Of a DNA stretch of 52,358 bases, positions 20,939 through 30,240 are shown one piece after another (position 1 is the stretch's first letter; the number at the start of each line of letters is the position of its first letter). Source of the stretch: Allomyces macrogynus ATCC 38327 (Eukaryota; Blastocladiomycota; Blastocladiomycetes; Blastocladiales; Blastocladiaceae); the NCBI GenBank assembly GCA_000151295.1, contig GG745395.1, positions 20,148-72,505 on the forward strand, in the 5' to 3' direction. Below the pieces are notes generated by a model. It did no database searches. It was not told the origin of the DNA and saw only the letters and a program-made list of their open reading frames with translations. Both the position numbers and the translations under genes were made by a program.

Positions 20939-23900
20939 TTACGGCTCGGGCGGTGGCGGCCCTTGCCCACCGGCTGTCGGCGCTCGCGGCTCTACGACCA
21001 GCGACCGGCGGTACAAGTCGTCCTGCGTCGCGCGGCGCGCGTGCATCAGCTGGTCGGTCAAGTAGTTTTGCAGTTCCGGCACCTCGATCAGCGCATACGG
21101 CACCTGGAACCGCAACAGGTCCGTGACAGTGCGCGCCGTCTTGGCGTGCTTGTCGAAATTGATAAGCCGCAGGTCTGGGCCGCGGCGGTCCGGGTTGCCG
21201 TCGGAGATGAACGTCAAGTCGGTCAGGTACATGCCTATTCGCGAGAAAGGTGCATGAGTTTGGGGTGCGGAAGGGTCGGTGGTGGCGCACGAGCGGATCG
21301 CACCCATGAACGGGATGCACGGCGGCACCGCCGACTTGAGCGTGGCCCGGAAGTTGGTGTAGTTGCGCGCGTGATCCGTGGCCACGCGCATTTCCTCGAG
21401 CGTCTCGTGGTGCTTGCCCGACAGGCTCTACAGGCGGAGAAGGATGGTGAGCGTTAGCGAACGTGTCCGCTTCGTACTCGACAAATGGCGTCAGCAAACA
21501 CACCTCCCACGTCTTGTGCAGCCGCGAAATGGTCGACGAGTCGAGAGCCGAGAGAATCGACCGCAAACTGCTGTAATTGTGGAGCCCTTGGCATTTCTGT
21601 TCGTTTTGCAGGAACGGTCAGCATCCCATCGACCAAACTTTCGTACCACATCGATCAAAACACACGCTGGCGACGCGAATCCAATACTTGATCACGTTCG
21701 CGCGTTTCTTGGCGTCCCCCTCGGCCAGCACCGTCTCGGCGACCCACGCCGAAATATCCGTCGAGCACTGCACCATGGCCTTGACGTTCAGCGCGACCGG
21801 CTGGTGCTTTTTCGAGAAATCCAAGTTGAGCAGCTCATGCGGCCGAATCGCGGCAAACAAGTGGTACTCGTAGAGCGTCAACTGCCGCGCCATTTCCAGC
21901 GGATCCACATCGGCAAAACTCTTGACGGGCAGCTTTGGCATGATCGGCGACGGGCCACCGGCCTGGTTCTGCTGCTGCGCGCGGAGAGCTGCCGCAGCAC
22001 GGCCGGACGCGGGCATCAACTTGGCCGGCGACCCGAGCCCCATGGCCACGATCCGCTTGTGCACGTTCTCGAAGATGCGCTTGCCCTTGCCGGGCATGAC
22101 GGGCTCCATGTGCTCCATGGCCAGCGTTTGCATCGCGTGCAAACACTTGTCGTCCTCGTCTTCAAGATAGTACTTTTCGAGCCACACTTTCATGACATTG
22201 AAGACGCGCAACCGGATGGGCGTCTGCTTCTTCTCGCGCCACTCCTGCTCCTCGAGCGGCGTCAAACCGGCCGGACAGGTAATCGTGAACCGCGCTTTGA
22301 GCGCGTTCAAGAACGCCTCGGTCGTCGTGAACGAGTGGAACGTGAGCAAGAACGCCTGCAAGTAGATCGCGTCAATCGTCGTATCGTGCAGCGTCAGCCG
22401 CTCGACGAGCGCATCGAGCGTGCCGCCATTCACTTGGCCCTCCATGTTGAACGTCAAGTCGCCCGGCGCGTGGTCGTGCTCGAGGAACCACTTTTTGGTC
22501 TGCGTCGGCGCCGTCGAATGGTGCTGCATCCCGTGCGCGACCGCCGACGAGTCCTCCCCGAAAAACTTGGACAGCTTGTTACTGTCGAGCGACGACAGAC
22601 TGCTTGCGGTACCGACACTCGCGAGCCGCTGCCCGCGCGGGCCCGTGACCATCTTATCGCTCGTCGCCGACTGCGAGTTCAGCGTTTCGGAACTGCGCGA
22701 ATCGAGGAACCCGGGCGGTGCTGTGGACTTGCGCGACGGCGCCGTCGACGGCGACGCGAGCACGTCCGATGACTCGCTGAGACTCGTCACTGACCGTTGC
22801 AGATGCGGCGCAAGCGGTGGCGGGATCATCGGCTGTGACCGGTTGGCTGTGCCCGTCGTCAACCCGGTCCCGGCGGGCGCGTCAATGGCGGGAATGCGCG
22901 CGAGCGAACCATGCGCCGGAGTCGTGATGCCCGAGTTGCTGCTGGGGGAGAGCGACATGGCGCGCCGCTGCAGGTTGAGCAAGTTGTCGGACGGGTTCGC
23001 GGTGGCCGTCGGTGTCGCTGCCAGCGTTGTCGTGGATCCCGTCCCACCTTTAACGGCAGTGTCGCCCCCCGCGGCCGCGAGTTCGTCGAGCACCGCGAGT
23101 TCCTTCCACGCCTGTTCCTCAATCAGCAACTTGGTCGTCGTGCACATGGTCGCGACCGCCGCATCGACGTGCTTGGCCGACGCGTCGAGCAGCGCGAGCG
23201 CATTAAACGGGGCAAACTCGTCCATGGCGGTGCGCGCAGCAGTAATCAAGTCATTCACGGCCAAGTACAACTGGTCCTTGTGCGCGGCAAACTGTTTCCC
23301 CAACTCGGCCAGCGGCCCATCGGTGTTCCCGCCACGCGGCAACGCCGGTTCCTCGAGAAACGACAGCAACTGGCCGGCGCGGTTCACAATCTCGCGCGTG
23401 ATGGCAATCACGTCCGGCGAACCGGCGCGGTCCACCTCGGCCTTGAGGTGCAAGCTCATGACCCCGTCGTGAATCGCGTGCGCGTCAGCGTCCACCCGCA
23501 TCGCCATTTCCACGTCGGTCAATTGCGCCGTTGCGGCGAGCTCGTCGCGGTGCAAGTGCCCATCGTCCCGCACATCGACGAGGACCACCTGCGCGGTCTG
23601 CGCGGTGGCTACAAACCCACGAAGGGCCAAGAGCACTTGCCCGGCTTGCCGCCGCATGCGCGGGACCGCGTCGGGCGGCGGCCAGATCCCACTGGCGACG
23701 CGCGCGGCAAAGACCAGTTTCGAGACGCCCGCCACGAGCTGCTGGTAATGCGCGAGTAAGCCCGCGGGCGAGGTCAGGACGGGCGCCGTCGGCGACGTTG
23801 CGCCGCACGCGTGCAGGAGCACGTGCACGGCACGCACGGTGCCGCGGGCCTTGGCCACGTAGAGGTGCCGGTCGCCGGCCTTGGCCGCGGAATTGAACTC

Positions 23901-25063
23901 TGAAATGACAGAGAGGATGTTGGAGATCAGCGAGTCCCATGAGGTAGTGGCGGCGGTGGCGGTGGGGACTTGGGCGGCGGCGGGGGCCGCGTCGGCGCCG
24001 TTGAACCGTGCCGCGAGCGACTTGAACGCCGACGAGTCGGACCGGTTGCGATGCTATGAGGGTTGAAGCGAGGTGGGTGAGGATGGTGCCATATGAAATG
24101 CTGAACGTCGATCCGCGTACCTCGCGCTCCGCATCCGACCGCGCTGCACCGGCGTCATTCGCCGACCCCATCCCGGTCGCGGTTCCAGGCCGCTCCCACT
24201 GCGTCGCGTTGGTCGACGTGTTAATGTAGTAGATTTGGCCCTGCGAGGTGCGGCGCATACGCCAGTCGGGCGGCAAGACCGGGTCGTCGAGCGCGGCCGT
24301 CTCGGGCTTGATGCTCGAGTGGCGCGGCGGCGGGGCCTGGGCATTGCCGCTGTTCGTGGCCGTCGTCGTAGCGGTACCCGTCGATGCCGAGGTGGAAGTC
24401 GACGCGGCGGGGGCGTGCAGGTCCGAGTTGGATCCGGTGAGCATGGCGGCGATCTTGTCGAGAGCGCGGATCTTTTCGTCGAATTGGAACTGTGGTCGAC
24501 GCGGTGGAGACGCGTGAGTGGGGGCGGAAAAGACGTATCAACGATTAACACTATACGATGAGTACCTGCGACGATTCGCGCTCCTCCTTGTGCGGCGGCA
24601 ACTGGCCGGCCGCCGCGAGATTCACGGGCGATATGGCCGACGCAATCCCCGAATCACGCACCGCGTTCCCCACTGTGTCCGTTGGCGAATTGCCGGCCGA
24701 GACGGGCACGTCCGAGATGGGCCGCGCCGACCGGCGGTACAGGCTATCCGCATCTCCATCGACATCGTACTTGTCCTCGACGCGCAGCGGGTGTACGACG
24801 CGCACCAATTCGTCGTTGGTCAGCGCGCGCACAAACGTGCTTGGGAACCACCCGCGCGCGTGGCCCTGGCGAATGCCCTCCCACCAACCCGACTCGTGTT
24901 TTTCGAGCACAGCGAGAACGTCGCCAGCGAAGAGCGAGATGCAGTTGGGTTCGGTCGCGCGCCAGTCAAAGACGGCGAGCGCGTGGTCGATGGGGCGCGG
25001 GAGCGGGCTGCTGGGCATGGTGCCGGCGGTGCCCGTCAAGGGCACGGGGCCGGAAGAGGCCAT
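20939..25063 (-). CDS. SH3-WW-RasGEF guanine nucleotide exchange factor (Cdc25-like)
   Basis: Six exons join in phase to 1255 aa: 25063-24566, 24489-24121, 24053-21666, 21596-21504, 21427-21304, 21234-20939. It should activate Ras-type GTPases at membranes. Domains: SH3 near residues 25-85 (ALAVFDWRATEPNCISLFAG, SGWWEGIRQGHARGWFPS) and WW near 235-265 (LPPDWRMRRTSQGQIYYINT then a second Trp). A long Ser/Thr- and Ala-rich middle follows. The RasGEF N-terminal module (VNGGTLDALVERLTLHDTTI) is near residue 760, and the catalytic Cdc25 domain from about 935 contains KSFADVDPLEMARQLTLYEY, ILSALDSSTISRLHKTWE, PPCIPFMGMYLTDLTFISDG and INFDKHAKTARTV. An SH3 plus Cdc25 domain is known in yeast Cdc25; an added WW domain is seen in some fungal and protist RasGEFs. 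A broken duplicate lies immediately downstream. Confidence 0.93.
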
Positions 25064-25550
25064 GGTGGCGCGTTCGAGAGCTGATCAACGCCCGGCACGA
25101 CGTTGAACACGGAAAGAGCGCGGTTGGGATGATCGGAGAGGCGGTTCGAGAAAATTGGCGTGGATACGAGGGCAAAAGAGCGCGTTCGAGCGGTGATCCG
25201 ATCCCAGGCACGCAAGGGTCGCGAGTTCGCTGGTCTGGGGGGGGGGGGGGGGGTCGACCGTGCGCGAGAACGGTGCGGGCACGGCGGTGGCGCGTGCAGA
25301 GAGGGCACCCGAGAAGAGTGCGACAAGTTGTGGCCGAGGAATAAGCGAGGAGGAGCGGTAGCGCGTGTGGAAAGACAGAGCGCGTGTTGTGCCGTGGTCG
25401 GTGCGCTCGAGCAAATGATCACGCCAGCAACCGAAGATATAAAGCGCGGCGCGTCTCCCACTTGTGTGAGCAGACACAAGCATACCTGGTAGTGCCCAGC
25501 ATAGTTTCCTGTCAGCAGGCGATCCTCTTTCTTCCGCCTGTAAACTGTCC
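25064..25550. other. Upstream region of the RasGEF gene
   Basis: No gene. Presumed promoter of the minus-strand RasGEF. It includes a run of 17 G at 25237-25253 about 175 nt upstream of the ATG. Genic composition ends at about 25490, where the CpG-poor island starts. Confidence 0.5.
25237..25253 (+). repeat. Poly-G tract (17 G; poly-C on the RasGEF strand)
   Basis: Seventeen consecutive G between the RasGEF ATG and the transposon island. Long G tracts are length-unstable and can form quadruplexes; homopolymer length may also be a sequencing artefact. Confidence 0.9.
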
Positions 25551-25554
25551 TGCT

Positions 25555-26390
25555 TTACAGACTTGGAGGTATTTGAGCAAACGAACAACAAATTGCATTT
25601 AAATGAAGAATCTCGCGATACACAAAATTATCAGTCTCATTCTCTCCAGTGCCAGCACGAATCCCAGCTGGGTTGCTGCATTGTGAGAGGGTCACATACA
25701 ACTGCCCATGGGTGAAAACTGGGCGTGGCAGGTACACGCCAACACGACTCAGCGTTTGCCCTTGAGCCTCGTTAATGGTTATGCAAAGGCAAACACGACC
25801 AGAAACTGACAACAGCACATCCAGAATGGTCAAAAGTCTGCATCCCCTGTCACCAAGCCAATGCAGAGGATGACACAACCTCATTGTCTTGGCCCATGAT
25901 CTTGACAACAATGACAGGACGCATGCATTGGGTCATGATCATGAGCATCCCATTGTGAACTGGGTCAAGATTTTGGAGCAAGATGACAGACGCATCAGCC
26001 CATGTTGGTAGTACACATTGTTTCAAACTTGGTCATGACATGGATTGACAAAGTTGAGCAACTGGCATTATTGTGCTGGTCAGATGGATGCAACAGCGTC
26101 TTTTCTTCAATTGTTGTGGGATCCATGTCCAGGTTTTGATTTGTGGCACATTCCAATTTGCCAATTGACAGAAGCCAAGCAGTGTGCTTTGTTGACTGGA
26201 AGCACACAAGTCTTGGGTCAATTGCAGCATTTGGACGTGCTGCCAAAGTTATGATTGCACCAAACATGTAGCAACCATGTCCCCAGCTGTTCCTCCATGG
26301 ACAACAGGCTGAGTTTGGTGAAAGTCGCCACCAAGAACGACTACCTTGTCACCAAATGGAGTGTCAACATCCACACAAATGGCCATCTAC
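25555..26390 (-). pseudogene. Helitron-type PIF1 helicase, C-terminal half, decayed
   Basis: Reading the minus strand from about 26390, FGDKVVVLGGDFHQTQPVV and LWQHVQMLQLTQDL give the same helicase block as in the fragment at 2150-2503. Further down, LCITINEAQGQTLSRVGVYL, PRPVFTHGQLYVTLSQC and the terminal NFVYREIL (about 25600-25800) match the C-terminal end of Helitron helicases, where the canonical motif is (T/S)I(N/H)K(A/S)QGQT then HGQLYVA(L/F)SR. In-frame stops and frame changes separate the two blocks. The second block is complete enough to establish the family with confidence. Confidence 0.85.
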
Positions 26391-26420
26391 TGCTTCCAGT
26401 GCAAATTGGTGGGCCAGGGA

Positions 26421-26867
26421 TCACTTGTCCCAAACAATCAGCCACTCTGCACACAACTGTTCAGCATGATCAGATTGCTTGGGCACATTCCATATCTTCT
26501 TTCTAATATTGTACTTCTGTGACAGCCACATGATGAAGGCAGGCACTGACTCCACATCCAGGTGCACATGGAGATCATTGCACAAAGAGATCATGCCCCT
26601 CTTAATTGACTTGCCAGTGGGCAGTTTGGTCAAGGTCCAGGTAAGAGCACTGGTGATGGATTGCAGGTCACAGAGAGGGAGAGCATTGTTGGTACTGGGG
26701 CGCTCAAGTCTGTCAGCAAGCAACCTGCACCAGGTGCACTTGTCATCCAGGATTGATAGCAACAGCTCACATTCATTGACTTGGATGCCCAACACATCAA
26801 TCACCAATCTGTGCTCCACCTTTGTCAGCTTCCACAGCACCCTGAGCCAATCCCACAGCTTGAGCAA
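26421..26867 (-). pseudogene. Reverse transcriptase/RNase H-like fragment of a retroelement
   Basis: The minus-strand frame encodes HRLVIDVLGIQVNECELLLS followed by a Leu- and Lys-bearing segment, then LCDLQSITSALTWTLTKLPT and GKSIKRGM. This order matches the region after the RT palm in DIRS- and gypsy-type elements: a (F/V)LG(I/V)..D block, a P.DK block, then LQSL.G.LNW...V.P.G..F.R. The YxDD palm motif is not visible. I cannot tell a DIRS (tyrosine recombinase) element from other RT families on this fragment. Confidence 0.5.
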
Positions 26868-27329
26868 CTGGACCAGCCTGGGCAGTCACTTGTCCAAGTC
26901 AGCTGCCAGTGGCTATAGACACAAACAACACGCCAGCAGCTGCACTGGTTGTTCCACTGGCAGCAATGCTGGCTGGAAGACCTGGCAGCAATGGGCATGT
27001 GCCACATGATTGTGAGGGCCAGGACCACCAACAGGAAGTGTGTGCCATGAACCTTGATCACCACAGGAGCTGTCACCTGGATGCATGCTTTGGCAGTGTG
27101 CTCAGACAGCATCTTGGTGCAGATCATGGTGGCTGTCAAGTGCATGACCTCATCAAACTTGAGCAAGAGTGAGAACAGATTGCTGCAAGTGAAGCACAGG
27201 CACTTGTCAAGGTAGGTGCACAGCTCTGCCTCACGCCAGGGCCAGATGAAGAGCTTGGCATCACCAGAGCAGGTAGCACACAATCCAGGTTACAAGGGTC
27301 CTTGGTGACACCAACCTTAACAGTGAGCA

Positions 27330-28079
27330 TCACAATCCTGGCCTTGCTGACCAATGACTTGAAGTGCAGGTGCTTGAAGGCAATATACTTTCCTGTGCAG
27401 AGCAGAAGCTAAACATGCTCAGGGACAAAGATGCAGCAGCACTGCCTGCAATCTCATCAACCAGGGTGGGCTTGTTCTTGAACAGCTGGATGGACTGCAG
27501 CAAGGGCCATTGCATGCAGTGAGCATCAGTTTTGACTTTGAGATCACACAGCTTGTAGCAGTACTGAAAAACTTGGTGGTCTGCAACTGTGGGGTCAACA
27601 GATGGACAGGTGTGGCCAAGGTACTTGTCCAACTTGTCCTCAGCCAAAACAGCCCCCTTCTCACCCAAGCGCGCAAATCTCAGCTTGGCTTGGGCGTGTG
27701 CAAGCACAGCAACTTGGATTTCAAGCGCTTGCCATTTCCAGCACTCCTCATCAAGAGCATGCTCAAGGCCATATGCAGGACTCAAGTTGGGCAAGGTGGG
27801 CAGCAACTGTGTCACATCAAACCCGCCCTTTTCCAGCAATGCTGACTCATTGCCGCCTGAGGTCAGCAAGTGATCATGGCATGGGATCCTGGACGGGGTG
27901 TTGTCTGACCTCACCAAGAGAGCAGTGGAAGCAAGGCGCTTGAGGGCCATTAACATAGGCTTGGCTGGACCACAACGTTTCGCCCCAGCAAGCAGGGTGG
28001 TGGAGTATGGCGAGTTGGTTGGGCGAGGCGATTTGGTGGTGGAGCAAGCCGATTTGGAATTGTTGTTGTTGCGAGTCAT
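27330..28079 (-). CDS. Unrecognised 249-codon open frame in the transposon island
   Basis: Long uninterrupted minus-strand frame, unusual amid the broken sequence. It includes ALDEECWKWQALEIQVAVLA and LDKYLGHTCPSVDPTVADHQ. No known domain seen. CpG is low in most of it but rises toward its 5' end. It may be a gag-like or accessory protein of the retroelement whose RT fragment lies downstream on the same strand, or chance. Confidence 0.3.
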   Translation of the reverse strand: MTRNNNNSKSACSTTKSPRPTNSPYSTTLLAGAKRCGPAKPMLMALKRLASTALLVRSDNTPSRIPCHDHLLTSGGNESALLEKGGFDVTQLLPTLPNLSPAYGLEHALDEECWKWQALEIQVAVLAHAQAKLRFARLGEKGAVLAEDKLDKYLGHTCPSVDPTVADHQVFQYCYKLCDLKVKTDAHCMQWPLLQSIQLFKNKPTLVDEIAGSAAASLSLSMFSFCSAQESILPSSTCTSSHWSARPGL

Positions 28080-28080
28080 A

Positions 28081-28497
28081 GAGCGTGAAGAGTTCTAATG
28101 GCAGGATTCGAGCAGCTGTTGCGGGATGCTTCTCAATGAAGAGCGGATCGGATTGCTCGAGTAACAGGTGGGGCGAAGGAGGGGTGGTGAGATCTCGCAT
28201 GTGCACTGCCTTGGGCTTGGGCGCACGTGGCTGCAGGCGCCCAGGCCGGTTCCTCGGGCGTATCGCCGACAAACGGGTCTTCTCCTCCTTTGGCTTCTAA
28301 TAATTCCTTGCTCCTCTCTCGTTTGTATGACAGAAGTCGCGTCCGTCGCGCACAGCAAGCTGCATTTGACCAAATCCGCCACCAACGACGCGGCTGTTTC
28401 CACCCCCTGCTCCTCGCGACAGCGGGCCAAGCCGACCGCGAGAGCCAACCCTCCTGTAAGATGAGCAATTACATCGGACGCCAAACGGTATGGACCT
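28081..28497. other. Possible 3' exons of MIS12 or an unrecognised minus-strand gene
   Basis: CpG-rich sequence between the transposon island and the MIS12 stop. The minus strand holds open, protein-like pieces: VETAASLVADLVKCSLL (about 28350-28405) and LLLEQSDPLFIEKHPATAAR (about 28115-28175). The first can be joined to MIS12 exon 3 by a GT..AG intron (GTGCGA..TTACAG). The rest lacks clear splice signals. Confidence 0.35.
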
Positions 28498-29576
28498 TCA
28501 CGCCGCGTCTCTCCTCGCACCGCTGCGATCCACCAGCAGCTCGCCCGCGTCGTCCAGAACGGCGCTGACAGCCAGGTCGTGCGCATACTCGTCGAGCAGT
28601 GCAGGCGGGAGCGCATCGTCGCTGCGAGCAGCATGGCCGACGGCGCCATGATTGTCGTCGGTCTCGACGGGCTGCACGACGCGGGCCACTTCCTGGCGCA
28701 CCCAGGCGACGGTCTTGCTCGGCACGCCCGTCGGTGCCGGAACGGGGCCTGCGAGCACGGCATGCGTCGTGGTGGTGAGGTCGGCGGCTGGCTGAGCGAG
28801 GTCTAGAGGCACAGGAAGTGAGTGAATGACCCACGTCAAACGTGGATCAAGCAAAGAACGCATACCAATGGCGGGCGCCGATTCCAGCGTGGCCAAGGCT
28901 GCCTCGACCGACTCGAGCGCCTGAATCTGGTCGGCCATATGCGCCGACGCGACCGACAGCCGGTCTTGCAACGTGCGCAATGCGTAGAGACGGTGCCGCA
29001 GCTGGTGCATGTCGTGGTCGAGCGCGGCCTCTTCGCCCGGTTGCGGCGGGGAGAGGTCCTGCGCCGACGAATCCATGGTGGCGTGAGAAAGCGTTCATCA
29101 CTTGATCCCGGGCAATGCAGCGCAAAAAGTATTACCTGCTCGTGCGGCAGCGGCAGGTAGAGGTTGGGCGGCACGGCAAAGACGGCCTGCATCGCATAGA
29201 TCTCGAACCGAGTCCAGTCCTTGTCTAATGCAGCCGAGAACCGTGACTCGAGCTGAAACGCGGCCTGGTCGTCGAGGTCCGGCACGTGGCCGTCGGTCCA
29301 GGTTGGCAGATTCTGTTGTAGATCGTCGAGCAGGTCGTGCACGAGTGTCTGGTTGACGGCATTGATCAAGTCGTCGATGGCCTCGAGCGGCGGACAGGCG
29401 AGGACCGTATGCAGCAGCTCGTTGTTGTGGATTTCCATGACGTCGTCGGGGCTCGGGTACTGCTCTTGCGGAAGCGTCGAGGAGGTCGCGTGGCGGTCGT
29501 GGCCGTCATGGTCGGGACGGTTGGGGCCGAAGCCGCCGAGATCGCGGGCGGGCGGCGGAGCGGGCGGGCGGGCCAT
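28498..29576 (-). CDS. MIS12: Mis12/Mtw1 kinetochore protein
   Basis: Exons 29576-29136, 29058-28866 and 28802 to about 28498 join in phase (312 aa if read to the first stop). The N-terminal half has the Mis12 family pattern. A family-like LL.F/L..P stretch precedes EAIDDLINAVNQTLVHDLLD. AAFQLESRFSAALDKDWTRF then EIYAMQAVFAVPPNLYLPLP follows, as in LE..(V/A)D(K/R).FDKFELY.LRN...(I/V)P.(D/N)L. A coiled coil follows (MHQLRHRLYALRTLQDRLSV). Mis12 is a subunit of the four-protein MIND/Mis12 complex that links CENP-C and the inner kinetochore to Ndc80. The C-terminus is uncertain: another phase-compatible intron could replace the last 10 codons with GLALAVGLARCREEQGVETA-type sequence to about 28320. 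Transcribed divergently from the protoglobin gene. Confidence 0.82.
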
Positions 29577-30020
29577 GGTGGGAGTCGGCCGTCGGGGGGT
29601 TTCGGGGAGCGACAAACTGACTGCAGCAAGTGCGGGGTGCAGGTCGGCGCGGTGGGCGGCGTGGTCGAGATTTGCACCAACGTTGGCGGCGCTTTGGCAG
29701 TGTGCTGTGCATGCGGTGGATGGCCGGGATGCGGTGGAGGTGCGGTGGACCACGTCAGATTGCACGAGGGCCGTGTGGCACTCAGGTGTGTTGCGTTGCG
29801 CACACGATTCGATCCGCCCGCTTTCCGGCACACCATTTGTGCCAAAGCATGTGCCCGACGATACGCCCGGCCGTGCCCGACAGTATGACATAAGAATTTA
29901 CGCTGCAAATGAGGTCGAGCTGCTGCGTTCGCTCCTGTTTGCTCTGTTGCGTTGCCTCTCAGCTCGCCGTCTCTCCTCTCCTCCATTCCATCGTCCACCG
30001 TCGCCGTCGTTGTGCTCCGC

Positions 30021-30058
<38 letters not shown>

Positions 30059-30240
30059 CGACGTGTGCAGCCGCTGAACGCTACCGCTGCGCGCCACACG
30101 ACTCTCTGCACTCGACGACGCCAGTCGCCGCACCAACCCACTTTGCACCAACTGCAGCCGCCCCACGCAAGGGACCAACCATCGGCACCGTCAATCGCCA
30201 CCCGCTGCTGCATTCCGACCCTTCTCGTGCACGCATTATC
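29577..30240. promoter_or_regulatory. Shared divergent upstream region of MIS12 and protoglobin
   Basis: About 660 nt separate the two start codons, which point away from each other. The region holds a CTG/GCT repeat (about 30018-30057) on the protoglobin side. No TATA element is evident. Open frames through it on both strands have no motifs. Confidence 0.5.
30018..30057 (+). repeat. (GCT)n trinucleotide repeat, about 13 units
   Basis: Perfect GCT/CTG run about 185 nt upstream of the protoglobin ATG, probably in its leader or promoter. It is not in the predicted coding sequence, and lies in the 5' region shared with MIS12. Confidence 0.9.

Larger units (their letters stand above)
25550..28080. 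repeat. CpG-depleted island of decayed transposons
   Basis: TG/CA-rich sequence with almost no CpG (one CpG in 26521-26820). It carries minus-strand Helitron helicase fragments (25555-26390), a reverse-transcriptase-like fragment (26421-26867) and further unassigned minus-strand frames up to about 28080. Composition returns to CpG-rich beyond about 28100. No terminal repeats could be fixed by eye. Confidence 0.65.

Noticed and set aside
22420..23472. 350-codon plus-strand open frame
   Set aside because: Antisense to the intact RasGEF middle region.
25434..25446. ATATAAAG as a TATA box for RasGEF
   Set aside because: It points to the plus strand, away from the minus-strand RasGEF gene.
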